This document shows, one piece after another, positions 1 to 11,400 of a stretch of DNA of 64,000 nt (positions are counted from its first letter, which is position 1; each line of letters opens with the position of its first letter). A program made the translations under genes and the position numbers. The DNA lies in the NCBI RefSeq assembly GCF_028829235.1, contig NZ_JAIWJY010000003.1:62001-126000 (forward strand), given 5' to 3'. The notes beneath the pieces were generated by a model. The model had not been told where the DNA came from. It did no database searches and saw only the letters and a list, made by a program, of their open reading frames with translations. The DNA is from Tenacibaculum larymnensis. Its GTDB lineage: Bacteria > Bacteroidota > Bacteroidia > Flavobacteriales > Flavobacteriaceae.

Positions 1-1359
1 GAAAGTACTGATAGCGACATTTTTGAAGAAATTATAGGGAACTACGGTTTATCTAAAGATGTAGAGGCTACAAATTATAACCACGCAGAGTTAGTACAGT
101 ACAATGCATCAGATTGGGACTTTGTCGTTTCAAGAGCGCAAGCCAATGGAAAACTATGTTTTGTAGATGACGGAACGATAACCATAGCTAAACCAAACGT
201 AAGTCAGTCAGAAATTGAAACGGTAACTTTTGGAGGTTCTTTATTAGATTTTGATGCAGAAATAGATGCACGTCACCAAGTAAAAAAGGTAGCAGCCTAT
301 AGCTGGAATCATGCTGATCAAGAAGTAATAGAAATTGAAGGAAAAGATCCAAATGTAAGTTTAAACGGAAACTTATCGGTTTCAGACTTAAACAAAACCA
401 TAGGTTTAGAAAGTATGGAGTTACGACACGGAGGTGTTGTTACGGATACTGAATTACAAGACTGGGCAGATGCCAAATGGTTATTTCAACAATTGGCAAA
501 AGTAAGAGGGCGTGTAAAATTTCAAGGAATCCCGTCAGTGAAACCAAACACCATTTTAAAACTAGAAGGTGTTGGAGACCGATTTAACGGAAATGTATAT
601 GTAACAGGAGTTCAGCATGTAATTTCAGAAGGAAATTGGGTAGCCAATGCACAGTTTGGTTTATCAACAGAATGGTTTTCTGAAACTTTTGAAATCTCAG
701 CAAAACCAGCTTCAGGATTATTGCCTGCCATTCAAGGGTTACAAGTGGGAATTGTTTCTCAATTAGAAGAAGACCCTGATGGAGAAGATAGAATTCTAGT
801 ACAAATTCCAATCGTAAATAACGAAGAAGAAGGTATTTGGTGTAGAGTAGCTTCACCCGATGCAGGAGAAAACAGAGGTATTTTCTTCCGTCCAGAAATA
901 GGAGATGAGGTGATTGTAGGATTTATCAATGAAGATCCTAATGATGCCATTGTTTTAGGAATGTTGCACAGTAGTGCAAAACCTTCTCCAATTACAGCTA
1001 CTGATGATAATCACGAAAAAGGAATTGTTACCAGAAGTGAAATGAAAGTGTTGTTTGATGATGATAAAAAAATAATCACTATTGAAACACCCGCAGGAAA
1101 AATTATTTCGCTGGATGAAGATGAAGGAGCCATAACAATTGAAGATGATAATTCTAATGTAATAACTATAAACGGTGATGGAATATCAATGGAAAGTGCC
1201 GGAGATATTTCATTAAAAGCATCAGGAGACGTAAATATTGAAGGAAGCAATGTAAGTATAGCAGCTAATGCAGAATTTAAAGCAGAAGGTAGTGCTGGAG
1301 CAGAAGTTTCAACAAGTGCTATTGCAGTTTTAAAAGGCTCATTAGTTCAAATAAATTAA
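1..1359 (+). CDS. VgrG-like spike protein of a contractile injection system (5' end missing)
   Basis: The frame is open from the first base, so this is the C-terminal part (452 codons visible) of a longer gene; the internal ATG at 415 is not the start. It resembles VgrG/Afp8-type spike proteins, which form the trimeric needle below the tube and carry the PAAR tip. The visible part has a gp27-like region, then an OB-fold (gp5-like) stretch around 730-990 with the usual GDEV.VGF...DPNDAIVLG pattern. A beta-helix-like tail follows, rich in short repeats of I/V, G, D and S (about 1080-1330). The PAAR gene starts 4 bases after the stop, as expected for a spike-tip pair. Spike family is fairly sure; eCIS rather than classical T6SS is inferred from the downstream genes. 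Confidence 0.85.
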   Translation, partial: ESTDSDIFEEIIGNYGLSKDVEATNYNHAELVQYNASDWDFVVSRAQANGKLCFVDDGTITIAKPNVSQSEIETVTFGGSLLDFDAEIDARHQVKKVAAYSWNHADQEVIEIEGKDPNVSLNGNLSVSDLNKTIGLESMELRHGGVVTDTELQDWADAKWLFQQLAKVRGRVKFQGIPSVKPNTILKLEGVGDRFNGNVYVTGVQHVISEGNWVANAQFGLSTEWFSETFEISAKPASGLLPAIQGLQVGIVSQLEEDPDGEDRILVQIPIVNNEEEGIWCRVASPDAGENRGIFFRPEIGDEVIVGFINEDPNDAIVLGMLHSSAKPSPITATDDNHEKGIVTRSEMKVLFDDDKKIITIETPAGKIISLDEDEGAITIEDDNSNVITINGDGISMESAGDISLKASGDVNIEGSNVSIAANAEFKAEGSAGAEVSTSAIAVLKGSLVQIN

Positions 1360-1363
1360 AAAG

Positions 1364-1654
1364 ATGGGAAACCCAGCAGCAAGAATAACAGACATGCATG
1401 TGTGTCCAATGGTTACAGGAACAGTACCTCATGTAGGAGGACCAATTTTACCAGCGGGAGAACCTACCGTATTAATTGGAGGATTACCTGCGGCGAGAGT
1501 AGGTGACATGGCAACTTGTACTGGGCCACCAGATAGCATAGTCGCTGGATCAGGAACCGTATTAATTGGAGGGATGCCAGCAGCAAGAATGGGAGATAGT
1601 ACTTCACATGGAGGAACTATTGTACTAGGAGAAGCAACAGTTTTAATAGGATAA
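1364..1654 (+). CDS. PAAR-domain spike-tip protein
   Basis: A 96-aa protein made entirely of a PAAR-type fold: glycine- and proline-rich repeats (GNPAARITD, AGEPTVLIGG, GGMPAARMGD) and His/Cys residues able to bind the tip metal ion. PAAR proteins sharpen the VgrG trimer and puncture the target membrane. There is no C-terminal effector extension, so it is a plain structural tip. It sits between the spike and the gp25-like wedge gene with only 2-4 bases between genes, so it is probably co-translated with them. Confidence 0.9.
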   Translation: MGNPAARITDMHVCPMVTGTVPHVGGPILPAGEPTVLIGGLPAARVGDMATCTGPPDSIVAGSGTVLIGGMPAARMGDSTSHGGTIVLGEATVLIG

Positions 1655-1656
1655 CA

Positions 1657-2070
1657 ATGGAAAATAAAAAAGCATTTTTAGGAATAGGTTGGGATTTCCC
1701 ACCAGAGTTTTCAAAAGATCTAAGTGAAGTTATCATGATTTCAGAAGAAGAAGATATTAAAAGTAGCTTGGAAATATTGTTAACTACCAGATTAGGAGAA
1801 CGTGTAATGCTACCTAATTACGGTTGCAACTTACAAGAGCTTCTTTTTGAAAAGTTAGATAGAACGCTAATAACCTATGCCAAAGATTTAATTGAAACAG
1901 CAATTTTATATCACGAACCAAGAATTGATGTGATTCATATTGATGTTTCAGAAACAGACCCTTTAGAAGGAATGTTAATAATAAAAATTGAATACATAGT
2001 TAGAGCTACCAATAGTAGAACGAATGTTGTTTTCCCTTTCTATAAAGGAGAAGGAACCGATATAAATTAA
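1657..2070 (+). CDS. gp25-like baseplate wedge protein (GPW/gp25 family)
   Basis: A 137-aa protein with the GPW/gp25 pattern: an acidic region with an SL.ILLTTRLGERVMLPNYGC core (residues about 30-60), a second helix, and a C-terminal strand ending in VVFPFYKG. In T4, T6SS (TssE) and Afp9-type systems this protein links sheath and baseplate and starts sheath polymerisation. The start is the ATG two bases after the PAAR stop. Length fits the family. Its position before the big baseplate genes matches eCIS gene order. Confidence 0.88.
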   Translation: MENKKAFLGIGWDFPPEFSKDLSEVIMISEEEDIKSSLEILLTTRLGERVMLPNYGCNLQELLFEKLDRTLITYAKDLIETAILYHEPRIDVIHIDVSETDPLEGMLIIKIEYIVRATNSRTNVVFPFYKGEGTDIN

Positions 2071-2078
2071 GACACACC

Positions 2079-5000
2079 ATGAGTAAAATCATTTCTAGCA
2101 TATTACAACGAAACGGAACAGGACAAGAGCTGCGTTATATTGACGCATTAGATCCTGATAATTTCGAACTTCACGATTTTACTATAGAAGATTGGATTTT
2201 GTTTGCTTATAATTTTGCTGAAAAATTAAATTACTTTCCTACAGGAAATCATAAAGTAGCATCTGGAGATTGGCAAGATTTTTTTAAAAAATTAACCACA
2301 GCAGATATTCCTTTTAGGGGAACTAGAGAATATCAAAAATTAAAAGAAAACATTAGCTCAACTCTTAATGGATATACGGAGGGAGGAAAGTTGAGTCCGC
2401 ATTTAACCTTGTTTGTTTGCTTCTTAGAGTTATTAGAATTTTCAAAAGAACGATTTAATAATTTAACCAAACGTCATTTAGATTTTTATTACAAAGAAAT
2501 ATTACAAGTTCAAAAACGAGAACCTGTTTCAGATCAAGCGCATATAATTTTTGAATTAGCAAAAAAAATCACTGACGAACGAATTGAAGAAGGAACCTTA
2601 CTTGATGCAAAAAAAGATAGCTTAGGAAATCCGTTGGTTTACGAAACAACAGAAGAACTAATAGTTAACAAAGCCTCAGTAGGAGCTATAAAAACCATTT
2701 ACAATAACAATTCAGAAAGTTTAAAAAAGATAAAAGCAAGTGCAGTAGCTAACACAAAAGATGGTTTTGAAGAACCACTTCCTGAAGATGCGCCGTATTG
2801 GTATCCCTTCGGATATCCTGCGAGTGGAAAAAATGCTGCTGAATTGCCAGATGCAGTAGTAGGATTTTCAATCGCATCACCAATGTTATTGTTGCAAGAA
2901 GGAGATAGAACAGTAACGATAACCATTAATTTTAAAAACAACTTTGAAGGAAACTCTTTTGATGTAAGCGAACTACTTCAAACCGTTCAAATTTTTGGAA
3001 GCGGAAAAGAAAAATGGATTGAACCAACACTGGTTGCTATTAACAATGTAAATGATGGAGCGTTAGTTGCTACGAATCAAATAAGTTTCAAATTTACCTT
3101 AGGGTATGATTCAGGTGCATTAGTAGAGTATAATGAAGAGTTTTTACTAACAAAATATAAAACTTCACATCCGTTATTGCGTTTTGAATTTGATGTTTCA
3201 ACAGCCGTAGGATATGATTTTTATAGGTTTTTAGCAGGAAATACACTTGAAAAAGTAACCATAAAAACAGATGTTAAAGGAGTAAAGTCGGCAATTGTAG
3301 AAAATGATAATGGAACGGTAAGAACTAAAAAACCATTTCATCCTTTTACAACACGTCCTATTGAAGGGTCAAATTTTAGTGTAAGTTACGACGAAGCTTT
3401 CTCAAAAAAATGGAAAGATTTTACGGTAAATCTACGTTGGAAAAATACACCAGATGATTTTAAAGAATGGTATGAAGCATATTTAAAGTCATCAAGTTTT
3501 TCTTCAATCTTAACGTATGCAAATAAACTTAGTAAACCCATAAATCCAATAAACTTAATAGTTAAGAATTATACATACTTTAAGGTAGAAAAACGATTGT
3601 TACATGCAGCAGGAAAGGCTAAAGAAACTGTAGGAAAAGTTAAAGATCTCTTCAAAAAAGAAGTTGATGAAGAAAGTGAAGAGGTGAGCTATATTTCAAA
3701 ATTTGAAACTAAAAACCAAGGGAATGCTTATGATATAGAGAAGGCAGAAGCTTTACAGCTTAGTTTAGAACAATCATTTTTACATGAATTATATCCCAAG
3801 TTGTATGCGTTGGCGGTAAGTGCGAATAATAAAAATATCAATTTACCTAATGAACCTTATACTCCTTTAGTGGAATCTATTTCTGTTGATTATACAGCAG
3901 AGGAAACCATACTAATGGAAAGTATGGACTTGGAAGAAAATCGTATTCAATTGTTTCATGAGCATCCTTTCGGTCAGCATGAAGAAAATTATGCAGAGAA
4001 GAAATATTTACAAGAAGAAAAAGGAATTGTGGATATTTTTGATAAAGATATTATTCAAACTACTTTAGTACCAAGATACTGTTTAGGAGGTCATTTGTTT
4101 TTAGGAATAGAAAACATTGAACCTCAGCAAAACCTTTCGTTATTAATCCAAGTATTAGAAGGAAGTGAAAATCCACTAGTGGAAAGCTTTGGAGAAAGCG
4201 AAAAGATAAATTGGTCGATATTATGTAATAATAAGTGGAAAACGTTAGAAAACAATATCATTTCTAATAACACAGACAACTTCTTAAAATCAGGAATAGT
4301 TAAATTTTCAATACCTAAAGAAGCTACTTCAAATAATACATTATTACCATCAGGATATACTTGGATAAAAGCACAAATGAGTAAATCATTTGAAGCAGTA
4401 TGCAAGGCCATTGGTATTCACGCCCAAGCAGTAGAAACTACGTTTGTAAACAATGATAATGAGGTAAGTCATTTAAAAAACGGACTACCTAGCGGAACCA
4501 TTAAAAAGATGGTAACACGTATACCACAAATTAAATCAGTATCACAACCTTACAGTTCCTTTGGAGGAAGTACAGAAGAATCAGACGATAATTTTTACAG
4601 AAGAATAAGCGAGCGTTTACGTCACAAAAACAGAGCAACAACCTTGTGGGATTACGAGCATTTAATTCTTCAAGAATTCCCAGAAATTTATAAGGTAAAA
4701 TGCTTAAACCATACCTCAGAAACAAGTTTCACAGCAGCAGGTCATGTTACTTTAGTAGTCGTGCCAGATACTGTAAATAAAAATGTATTTGATATTTATC
4801 AACCACGAGTAAGTAAAGCGATTTTAAATAGTGTAACACAGTATATCAACGCATTAAATACACTACATGTAAATGCAGAAGTCATCAATCCTAATTACGA
4901 AGAAGTTAGCATAGGTTTAGAAGTAAGTTTTTATGATGGATACGATGAAAACTTCTATACCGAACAACTAAAAACAGACATTACAAAGTTTCTGTCTCCT

Positions 5001-5255
5001 TGGGCTTTTGATGAAACCAAAGAAGTAACCTTCGGAATTATGCTACATAAAAGTGTCTTAATTGATTACCTAGAAAAACTACCCTATGTAGATTATTTGC
5101 AAAATGTAACGATGAATGAGGATGCTAATGTGTATAAAATAGAACCAAGTGATCCAAAATCAATACTAGTATCAGCAAAGAAACATAACGTAAGTACAGT
5201 GTTAACCACTTGTAAAGGAACCAAAAAAATCATAGAACAAACATGTCAGCTATAA
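2079..5255 (+). CDS. Baseplate J-like / Afp11-type large baseplate protein
   Basis: A 1058-aa soluble protein. The C-terminal third (about 800-1010) has the baseplate J/gp47 signature: a segment with SQPYSSFGGSTEESDDNFYRRISERLRHKNRATT, the usual F.GG...E....F..R.SERLRHK.RA pattern, followed by an LWDYE.L.L..FPEI..VKC block. This fits gp6/Afp11-type wedge proteins. The N-terminal two thirds is long, mostly predicted alpha/beta, and not recognised. The last 13 bases overlap the next gene, so the two are probably translationally coupled. The assignment rests on the C-terminal motif and context. Confidence 0.8.
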   Translation: MSKIISSILQRNGTGQELRYIDALDPDNFELHDFTIEDWILFAYNFAEKLNYFPTGNHKVASGDWQDFFKKLTTADIPFRGTREYQKLKENISSTLNGYTEGGKLSPHLTLFVCFLELLEFSKERFNNLTKRHLDFYYKEILQVQKREPVSDQAHIIFELAKKITDERIEEGTLLDAKKDSLGNPLVYETTEELIVNKASVGAIKTIYNNNSESLKKIKASAVANTKDGFEEPLPEDAPYWYPFGYPASGKNAAELPDAVVGFSIASPMLLLQEGDRTVTITINFKNNFEGNSFDVSELLQTVQIFGSGKEKWIEPTLVAINNVNDGALVATNQISFKFTLGYDSGALVEYNEEFLLTKYKTSHPLLRFEFDVSTAVGYDFYRFLAGNTLEKVTIKTDVKGVKSAIVENDNGTVRTKKPFHPFTTRPIEGSNFSVSYDEAFSKKWKDFTVNLRWKNTPDDFKEWYEAYLKSSSFSSILTYANKLSKPINPINLIVKNYTYFKVEKRLLHAAGKAKETVGKVKDLFKKEVDEESEEVSYISKFETKNQGNAYDIEKAEALQLSLEQSFLHELYPKLYALAVSANNKNINLPNEPYTPLVESISVDYTAEETILMESMDLEENRIQLFHEHPFGQHEENYAEKKYLQEEKGIVDIFDKDIIQTTLVPRYCLGGHLFLGIENIEPQQNLSLLIQVLEGSENPLVESFGESEKINWSILCNNKWKTLENNIISNNTDNFLKSGIVKFSIPKEATSNNTLLPSGYTWIKAQMSKSFEAVCKAIGIHAQAVETTFVNNDNEVSHLKNGLPSGTIKKMVTRIPQIKSVSQPYSSFGGSTEESDDNFYRRISERLRHKNRATTLWDYEHLILQEFPEIYKVKCLNHTSETSFTAAGHVTLVVVPDTVNKNVFDIYQPRVSKAILNSVTQYINALNTLHVNAEVINPNYEEVSIGLEVSFYDGYDENFYTEQLKTDITKFLSPWAFDETKEVTFGIMLHKSVLIDYLEKLPYVDYLQNVTMNEDANVYKIEPSDPKSILVSAKKHNVSTVLTTCKGTKKIIEQTCQL

Positions 5256-8200
5256 ACGAACATATCAATATTCCGAAGAATATATCTACCAAAGACGATT
5301 TAGATTTTTCTTTTTTAAGAAAAGAAGGAATTTCTTATTTAGAAACATTTGGAGGTAAGTTATGGACTGACTTCAACTCGCACGATCCTGGAGTAACTAT
5401 TTTAGAAATGTTGTGTTATGCTATTACCGATTTAGGAATGCGTATCAATACACCACTAGAAGATTTATTAGCATCTAAAGATCCGAACTTATCACTACAA
5501 GCACAGTTTTATAAAGCATCAGAAATTTTTCCAACAAAACCAGTCAATGAATTAGATTATAGAAAACTGTTTATTGATTTAGAAGGAGTAAAAAATTGTT
5601 GGTTACGAATTTATGAAAAACAAGTATTTGTTGATTGTAAGAATAACAAATTAAGCTACAAAAAGTTTGAAGGTATTTTACCAGAGTTTCAAAAAGACTT
5701 TAAGTTAAAGGGACTGTATTCATTATTGGTTGATTTAGAAGAAGGTTATACAAAAGAGCAGGTTTTTCCAAATATCAAAACAGCATATCATAAGAATAGA
5801 AATTTATGTGAAGATTTAATAGCAATAAATGAAGTAGATACACAGCCTATTGCTATTTGTGCGAATGTTGATGTTATGCCAGAAGCAGATGAGGAGTGGG
5901 TGTATGCTAATATTTTATTTCAAATAGAAAATTACTTATCACCGTCATTACAGTTTTATTCAGCGCAACAAATGTTTGATAAAGGATATACTACCGATGA
6001 GGTGTTTGATGGTCCGTTATTAACAAACGGGTTTATAGATACGGAAGAACTCAAAAAAGCAGAATTAAGAAAAGAAGTACGCCTTTCAGATGTGATGAAA
6101 ATCATCATGAATATTGATGGAGTAAAGCTAATTAAAGACATTTCTGTAGGATTTTGTGATGAAAACATTGTTCAAGAAAATAAATGGATAGTTTGTATCG
6201 ATCCAGATAAAAAACCAGTATTGTGTAAAAAGAGTACGTTTAATTTTAGCAAAGGATTTCTTCCTCTTAACTTAAACTATGATAGAGTAGATGAGTACTT
6301 AAAACAATTAAAAGAAGATGAAATTGCTTCACAACAAATAACAGCTGATGAAAAGATTTTATCATTACCAAAAGGCAGCTCAATAGGAGCTGGTGAGTAT
6401 ACTACTATTCAAAATGATTTTCCTGATACTTACGGAATTGGTCAAGAAGGCTTAGCGATACATGTAACCAATGAAAGAAAAGCAAAAGCGAAACAACTAA
6501 AGGCGTATTTAACATTTTTCGATCAAATCTTAGCAACCTACTTCAAACACTTATCAGAAGTAAAAACATTATTGTCTGTTAGCGGACAAGAAACTCGAAC
6601 ATTTTTTACACAAGCAGTAAAAGATATTAAAGATTTTGATGAGCTCGTAAGTGAATATCCACAGTCAGATGATGATGAATTAACAAAGCTTTTATTCAAT
6701 CAGTTCGATAATAATGTAGAACGCAGAAACTCTATTTTAGATCATTTGCTAGCACGTTTTGCAGAACGATTTGGAGAGTACACATTTATTATGAAAGCGT
6801 TGTACGGAACAGCTACTGATGAAATTGTGCTATCAAATAAAGAAGCCTTTTTAAAAGATTATAAAGTAATAAGTAGTGAAAGAGGTGTAGCTTTTAACTA
6901 TTACAAACAACTACAAGAAAATCTATGGGATACAAATAATGTATCCGGATTTCAAAAACGTATAGCACGTTTAATGGGGATTGCTAATGAGAAAAGAAGA
7001 CACTTAACGGAAACCAATGTAGATATTTATGAAGTAACAGAAGGGAGTGATACCTATAGATGGAGGTTAAAAGACAATGATGGAAATATACTATTGTCAG
7101 CAACTGAAAACTATGCTAAAAAAGCCTTTGCTATTGAAGAATTATATTTTGCAGTTTTACAAATGGTACAAACCAAAGAAAAAGATATAGAGGAAGCTTT
7201 TGAAGAGGGTATTACAAATAATATGCAAATTGGATTTATAAGAATACATGAATCTACACCTTCAAAACCTTCTATTCCAGTAAAGTATTCTTTTGATGTT
7301 ATTAATCCAGAAAAACCGAAGAGTAGTTCTGATTACATCATTGCAAAACAATACAAATACTATACAGATAGTAATGATTTAAAAGAAGCATTGTTAGAGA
7401 TAATCTCTTTTTTGAAAAAAGAATTCACAGAAGAAGGAATGTTTTTAGTAGAGCACATGTTATTGCGTCCAGATGTTACCGAATCTTATGTTGAAATATA
7501 TGAAGAAATAGAAGGAAGCAATATCTACCGATGGAGGTTACGAGATAATGATGGAAACATCTTGTTATCAGCCCAAGAAAACTATGCAAGCGAAAAATTT
7601 GCAGTAGAAGGTTTCTACTTAATTGTACAACAAGTTTTACAAACAAAAGAAATTGATTTAGAGAGAGCATTTAAAAAAGATGTTATAGATAAAAAGATAG
7701 TTGGATACATAAGAATCCATAATGCTACATTATCAAAACAATCAAACTCTGTAAAATATTGGTTTAATGTAGTTAACCATGAAAAGCCTGAAGGTAACGG
7801 TGAATCAAGTCTTGCAAAGTCAAGTGAATATGAAAATAGGAACGCATTGAAGAATGCTTTAAAGAAACTTTTCTTCCTACTAAAAAAAGATTTTTTAGAA
7901 AAAGGGGTGTATAATGAAGATCAAATGGTATTACGACCAAAAAATACGAGTAATGAAATAGAAAACTTCTTACCTATTTGCGCAAAAGATTGTGAAGACT
8001 GTGGAACGATTGATCCTTATTCTTATAGAGTAAGTATCGTTTTGCCAGGATATACTTATCGTTTTTCAAACCCAGATTTTAGACGCTATATGGAAAATAT
8101 TATTCGACAAGAACTTCCTGCACATGTTTTACCAAGAATTTGTTGGGTAGGAAAACGAAAAGGAATTGACTCTGATAATGAAAATGACTTGTTACAGTTC

Positions 8201-8410
8201 GAAAATACATATAAAAAGTATCTGTTTGCAAAAACAAACCTAGAACAAAAACAACCTGTAGAAAATAACGAGTTGTTAGACTTAATACAAGCTATACAGC
8301 AATTAAATACTATTTATCCTTCAGGGAGATTAACTGATTGTAAAACAGAAGATGAAGCATTAGATGGAAGAATTATACTAAACCAATCTAGTATAGGAAA
8401 TATAGAATAA
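5243..8410 (+). CDS. Second large eCIS baseplate protein (Afp12-like position) with a duplicated YegP-like module
   Basis: A 1055-aa protein starting inside the previous gene (13-base overlap). The N-terminus (FGGKLWTDFNSHDPGVTILEMLCYAITDLG, residues about 33-62) is the pattern of the second large baseplate component of eCIS and phage-like baseplates. Residues about 593-745 and 749-905 are tandem copies of one module. Each opens with a DUF1508/YegP-like stretch (YRWRL.DNDGNILLSA.ENYA...FA.E), continues with IGFIRIHE.T.SK.S..VKY.F.V.N, and ends with a helical E.M.LRP segment. Residues 905-1055 return to baseplate-like sequence with a short Cys-rich patch. The function of the repeats is not known; they may be surface decorations. 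Confidence 0.75.
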   Translation: MSAINEHINIPKNISTKDDLDFSFLRKEGISYLETFGGKLWTDFNSHDPGVTILEMLCYAITDLGMRINTPLEDLLASKDPNLSLQAQFYKASEIFPTKPVNELDYRKLFIDLEGVKNCWLRIYEKQVFVDCKNNKLSYKKFEGILPEFQKDFKLKGLYSLLVDLEEGYTKEQVFPNIKTAYHKNRNLCEDLIAINEVDTQPIAICANVDVMPEADEEWVYANILFQIENYLSPSLQFYSAQQMFDKGYTTDEVFDGPLLTNGFIDTEELKKAELRKEVRLSDVMKIIMNIDGVKLIKDISVGFCDENIVQENKWIVCIDPDKKPVLCKKSTFNFSKGFLPLNLNYDRVDEYLKQLKEDEIASQQITADEKILSLPKGSSIGAGEYTTIQNDFPDTYGIGQEGLAIHVTNERKAKAKQLKAYLTFFDQILATYFKHLSEVKTLLSVSGQETRTFFTQAVKDIKDFDELVSEYPQSDDDELTKLLFNQFDNNVERRNSILDHLLARFAERFGEYTFIMKALYGTATDEIVLSNKEAFLKDYKVISSERGVAFNYYKQLQENLWDTNNVSGFQKRIARLMGIANEKRRHLTETNVDIYEVTEGSDTYRWRLKDNDGNILLSATENYAKKAFAIEELYFAVLQMVQTKEKDIEEAFEEGITNNMQIGFIRIHESTPSKPSIPVKYSFDVINPEKPKSSSDYIIAKQYKYYTDSNDLKEALLEIISFLKKEFTEEGMFLVEHMLLRPDVTESYVEIYEEIEGSNIYRWRLRDNDGNILLSAQENYASEKFAVEGFYLIVQQVLQTKEIDLERAFKKDVIDKKIVGYIRIHNATLSKQSNSVKYWFNVVNHEKPEGNGESSLAKSSEYENRNALKNALKKLFFLLKKDFLEKGVYNEDQMVLRPKNTSNEIENFLPICAKDCEDCGTIDPYSYRVSIVLPGYTYRFSNPDFRRYMENIIRQELPAHVLPRICWVGKRKGIDSDNENDLLQFENTYKKYLFAKTNLEQKQPVENNELLDLIQAIQQLNTIYPSGRLTDCKTEDEALDGRIILNQSSIGNIE

Positions 8411-8488
8411 GAAAAAGAAAATAATAACGAAGAAAACTCATAAAAATAGTACGTGTTTATTTATTAACACAGCCAAAACATAATACGT

Positions 8489-11400
8489 ATGGAAACGACT
8501 AACCTGAAACTAAGAGAAATTACAACTGAATATAGTAAGTTTAATGCTAATCAAGTATTAACCGAAACACAACTTAATACATTTATCGATTATTTTGAAG
8601 ACCAAAACCGTTTGTCAAGGCTAGGTTTAAGTGGTGTTGGAATAGCCTGTGGGTTTGAGGTAACTCCAAAATTTACTATAGATAAAACAGCGGTGTCGAG
8701 TATTGAAATTACTCAAGGAACAGCAGTAACTACCGATGGAGATTTAATTCAGTTTTTTGATTTAATAAAAGAAAGTTTACAGTCAAAAACATTTTCATTC
8801 TATAAAAAGTTTGAAGATACTGATGGTAATTATGATCGTTTTAAAAATGCTCAGGGTAATCAATATAATTTATGGGAATTACATACAGAAGCAGATGAGT
8901 CGTACACTAATTTAGTTGAATTTCCAGAGATACAAAGAATGGCTGTTTTGTTGTATCTAGAACAATATCCAAATGAAGACATGTTGTGTAAAAAACTGAC
9001 ATGTGATAATCAGGGTATTGAGCAAATCAATAATTTACGCGTGTTACTTGTAAGTGTTGAAGATTTAGAAGCCATTGCTACAAAGGATTCTATATTTTTA
9101 AAGCACAATTGGTATAAAATTAATGATGAGTTACCTGTTGTAGAGGCAAAAAGAGTTGTGTTAAATGAAAATAACACGCAAACATTTACAGAGTTAAAAG
9201 CACAGTTTAATAGTGTTGTTAAAGATGAAAGTATTAGTGTAGATTTAATAAAAGGATTAGATGCTATATTCTCAAAATTTCAAAAACCATCAATAGCCAC
9301 TAAAATAAAATCATTATTTAGTTTTAGTTCTTTAGCTGTTCCACTAGATTTCCAGTATCGATATGATGTTATCAAAGATTTGATAGATACGTACAATGAA
9401 ATTAAAGAACTACTATTACACATCAATGTAAACTGTTGCCCAAATATTGGAGCCTTTCCAAAGCATATAATGTTAGGAAAGTTGAAAAAAGAAACAGAAT
9501 ATCCAGAGTTACGTCACCAATTTTATAAGTCACCTATTGTAGGTCATGAAAATGAAAACCTTCAAAAAGTACAACTGTTAATTGATAGAGCAATTGCTAT
9601 TGCGAATAATTATATAGGAAAAACAAAATCAGAAGATGTGGTGATAACCCCATCACGGGCACATACCACATTAAGTGAAAAAGCTGTTCCTTTTTATTAT
9701 AATGTTTCTTCACAGTTTTTAAAGAGATGGGACTTTAACAAAACAAAAAATTATAGAGCAAATCAAAACTTAAGCTATCATAAAGAAAACCTTAAGAAGT
9801 CAGCAGCAATAAAGAATCCGTTAGCATACAATATTGATAAAAATGATTTCTATAGAATTGAAGGGCATCAAGGAAAAATGTACAGAGATGCCTTAGCAAA
9901 AATCTTAAAAATTAAAAAAGATAACGGATTGAATTTTGATGTGAAAACACTTTCCATCAATGCAGTTGAACAAAAAATAAATATAAATAATTATGAGTGT
10001 GAGTTTGAAGATTTAAAAATGTTGTTGAATGCATGGAGAGCAGAACAGAATTGCATTTTATCAGAAGTAAGTAGAACATTTTCGGCATTTAAGTTAACCG
10101 ATCCAAAAACTAATACAGTAGTAGATAACGTAGTTAATTATAAAGACAAAATAAGTGTTTTAGAAAAAGAACCTATAAAAGAAGAAATTCCATTAGTAAA
10201 AGAGTATATCAGTAGAATGGATTTACTTTCTAAAGAGACAAGTGTTAAGGAAGATTTTGCGTATAAGTATGATATCGGAACCAAGGAATTTAATAAGTTT
10301 TTAAAGGAAGAAAATATTGTAAAAGATAGTTTAACAAAAGAGGAAGACTCAATAGGTTTTTTGATAGACCGAGTAATTGATGAAAACAAATACGGATCAG
10401 CCAGCGACATTATCGTTGAATTAAATAAAGAAACTGAAGTTTTAAAAGAAAAAGAAGTTTGGAAAGAAGAACCAACGCTTAGCGATTTTATTTTAACAGA
10501 TCTTACAGAAACCTTAGTTCATACTTATGTTTTAGATACAAAAATTCCATTAAATATAAGAGATATAGATAGTCTTGTGCTAACAAGTTATAAACTAACG
10601 ATAGCAGAGCTGTGTAAAAGAGTAAAAAAACTACAAGCAAAGTATAACAGTACTTCATTAGAACTATCAACCAAACAAATTTTAGGGTTATTAATTAACC
10701 AGTTATCAATTGTTTGTTGCTCAGGAAAAAAGTTAGAAACACTACTTGCAGAAATAGATAAAAGGACGAAAAAAATTTTAGAAAGAATTCAACTTTCAGA
10801 ATTTGTAAAACAACATCCAGGACTTGAACACAAAGCAGGAGTTATTCCAGGAGGGACTTTTGTAATGGTATATGTAAATGAAAATGCAGTAGATAAAAAT
10901 ACATTTGATGATGTAGTGTTAGATGTTGTATTTAAAAATCAGCCGATATTATCAGATACAGGGATTATAAAAGATGAATTTTCAGCTTCAAAAGAAATCT
11001 TTTTAGGTAAAGAAACATTATATAAAAATGGTGGAGTTATCAATTTATGGGATAAAAGTTCAAGTATTAATTTTTCATTTGTAGATGGAAGTTACTTTAA
11101 CTTAGAAAACAGATTTTTTTCTGAACAAGATGTTGTTTTAGTAGGAAAAACATTAGCCGAAACAGTAAGCAATTTTACAGCGTTCTTAAACAGAACTTGG
11201 TTCAGGGCAGGTGTATCTAAAATTCTTAGTGCAGAAGAAACTAAAATGTATAAAGATGGCTCTGTAGGAATGCGTATTACTATCAAAGATCATTTAGTAC
11301 CTAGAGGTGAATACTTTTTCCAGATCTATAATCCTATTGTTTTAGAAACTACCAAACGTTTATATTTTGACGAAAATGAAGTGATTCGTGAAAATGAAAC

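Noticed and set aside
415..1359. ATG at 415 as start of the VgrG-like gene
   Set aside because: The same frame is open from base 1 and encodes matching spike sequence, so the gene begins left of the window.
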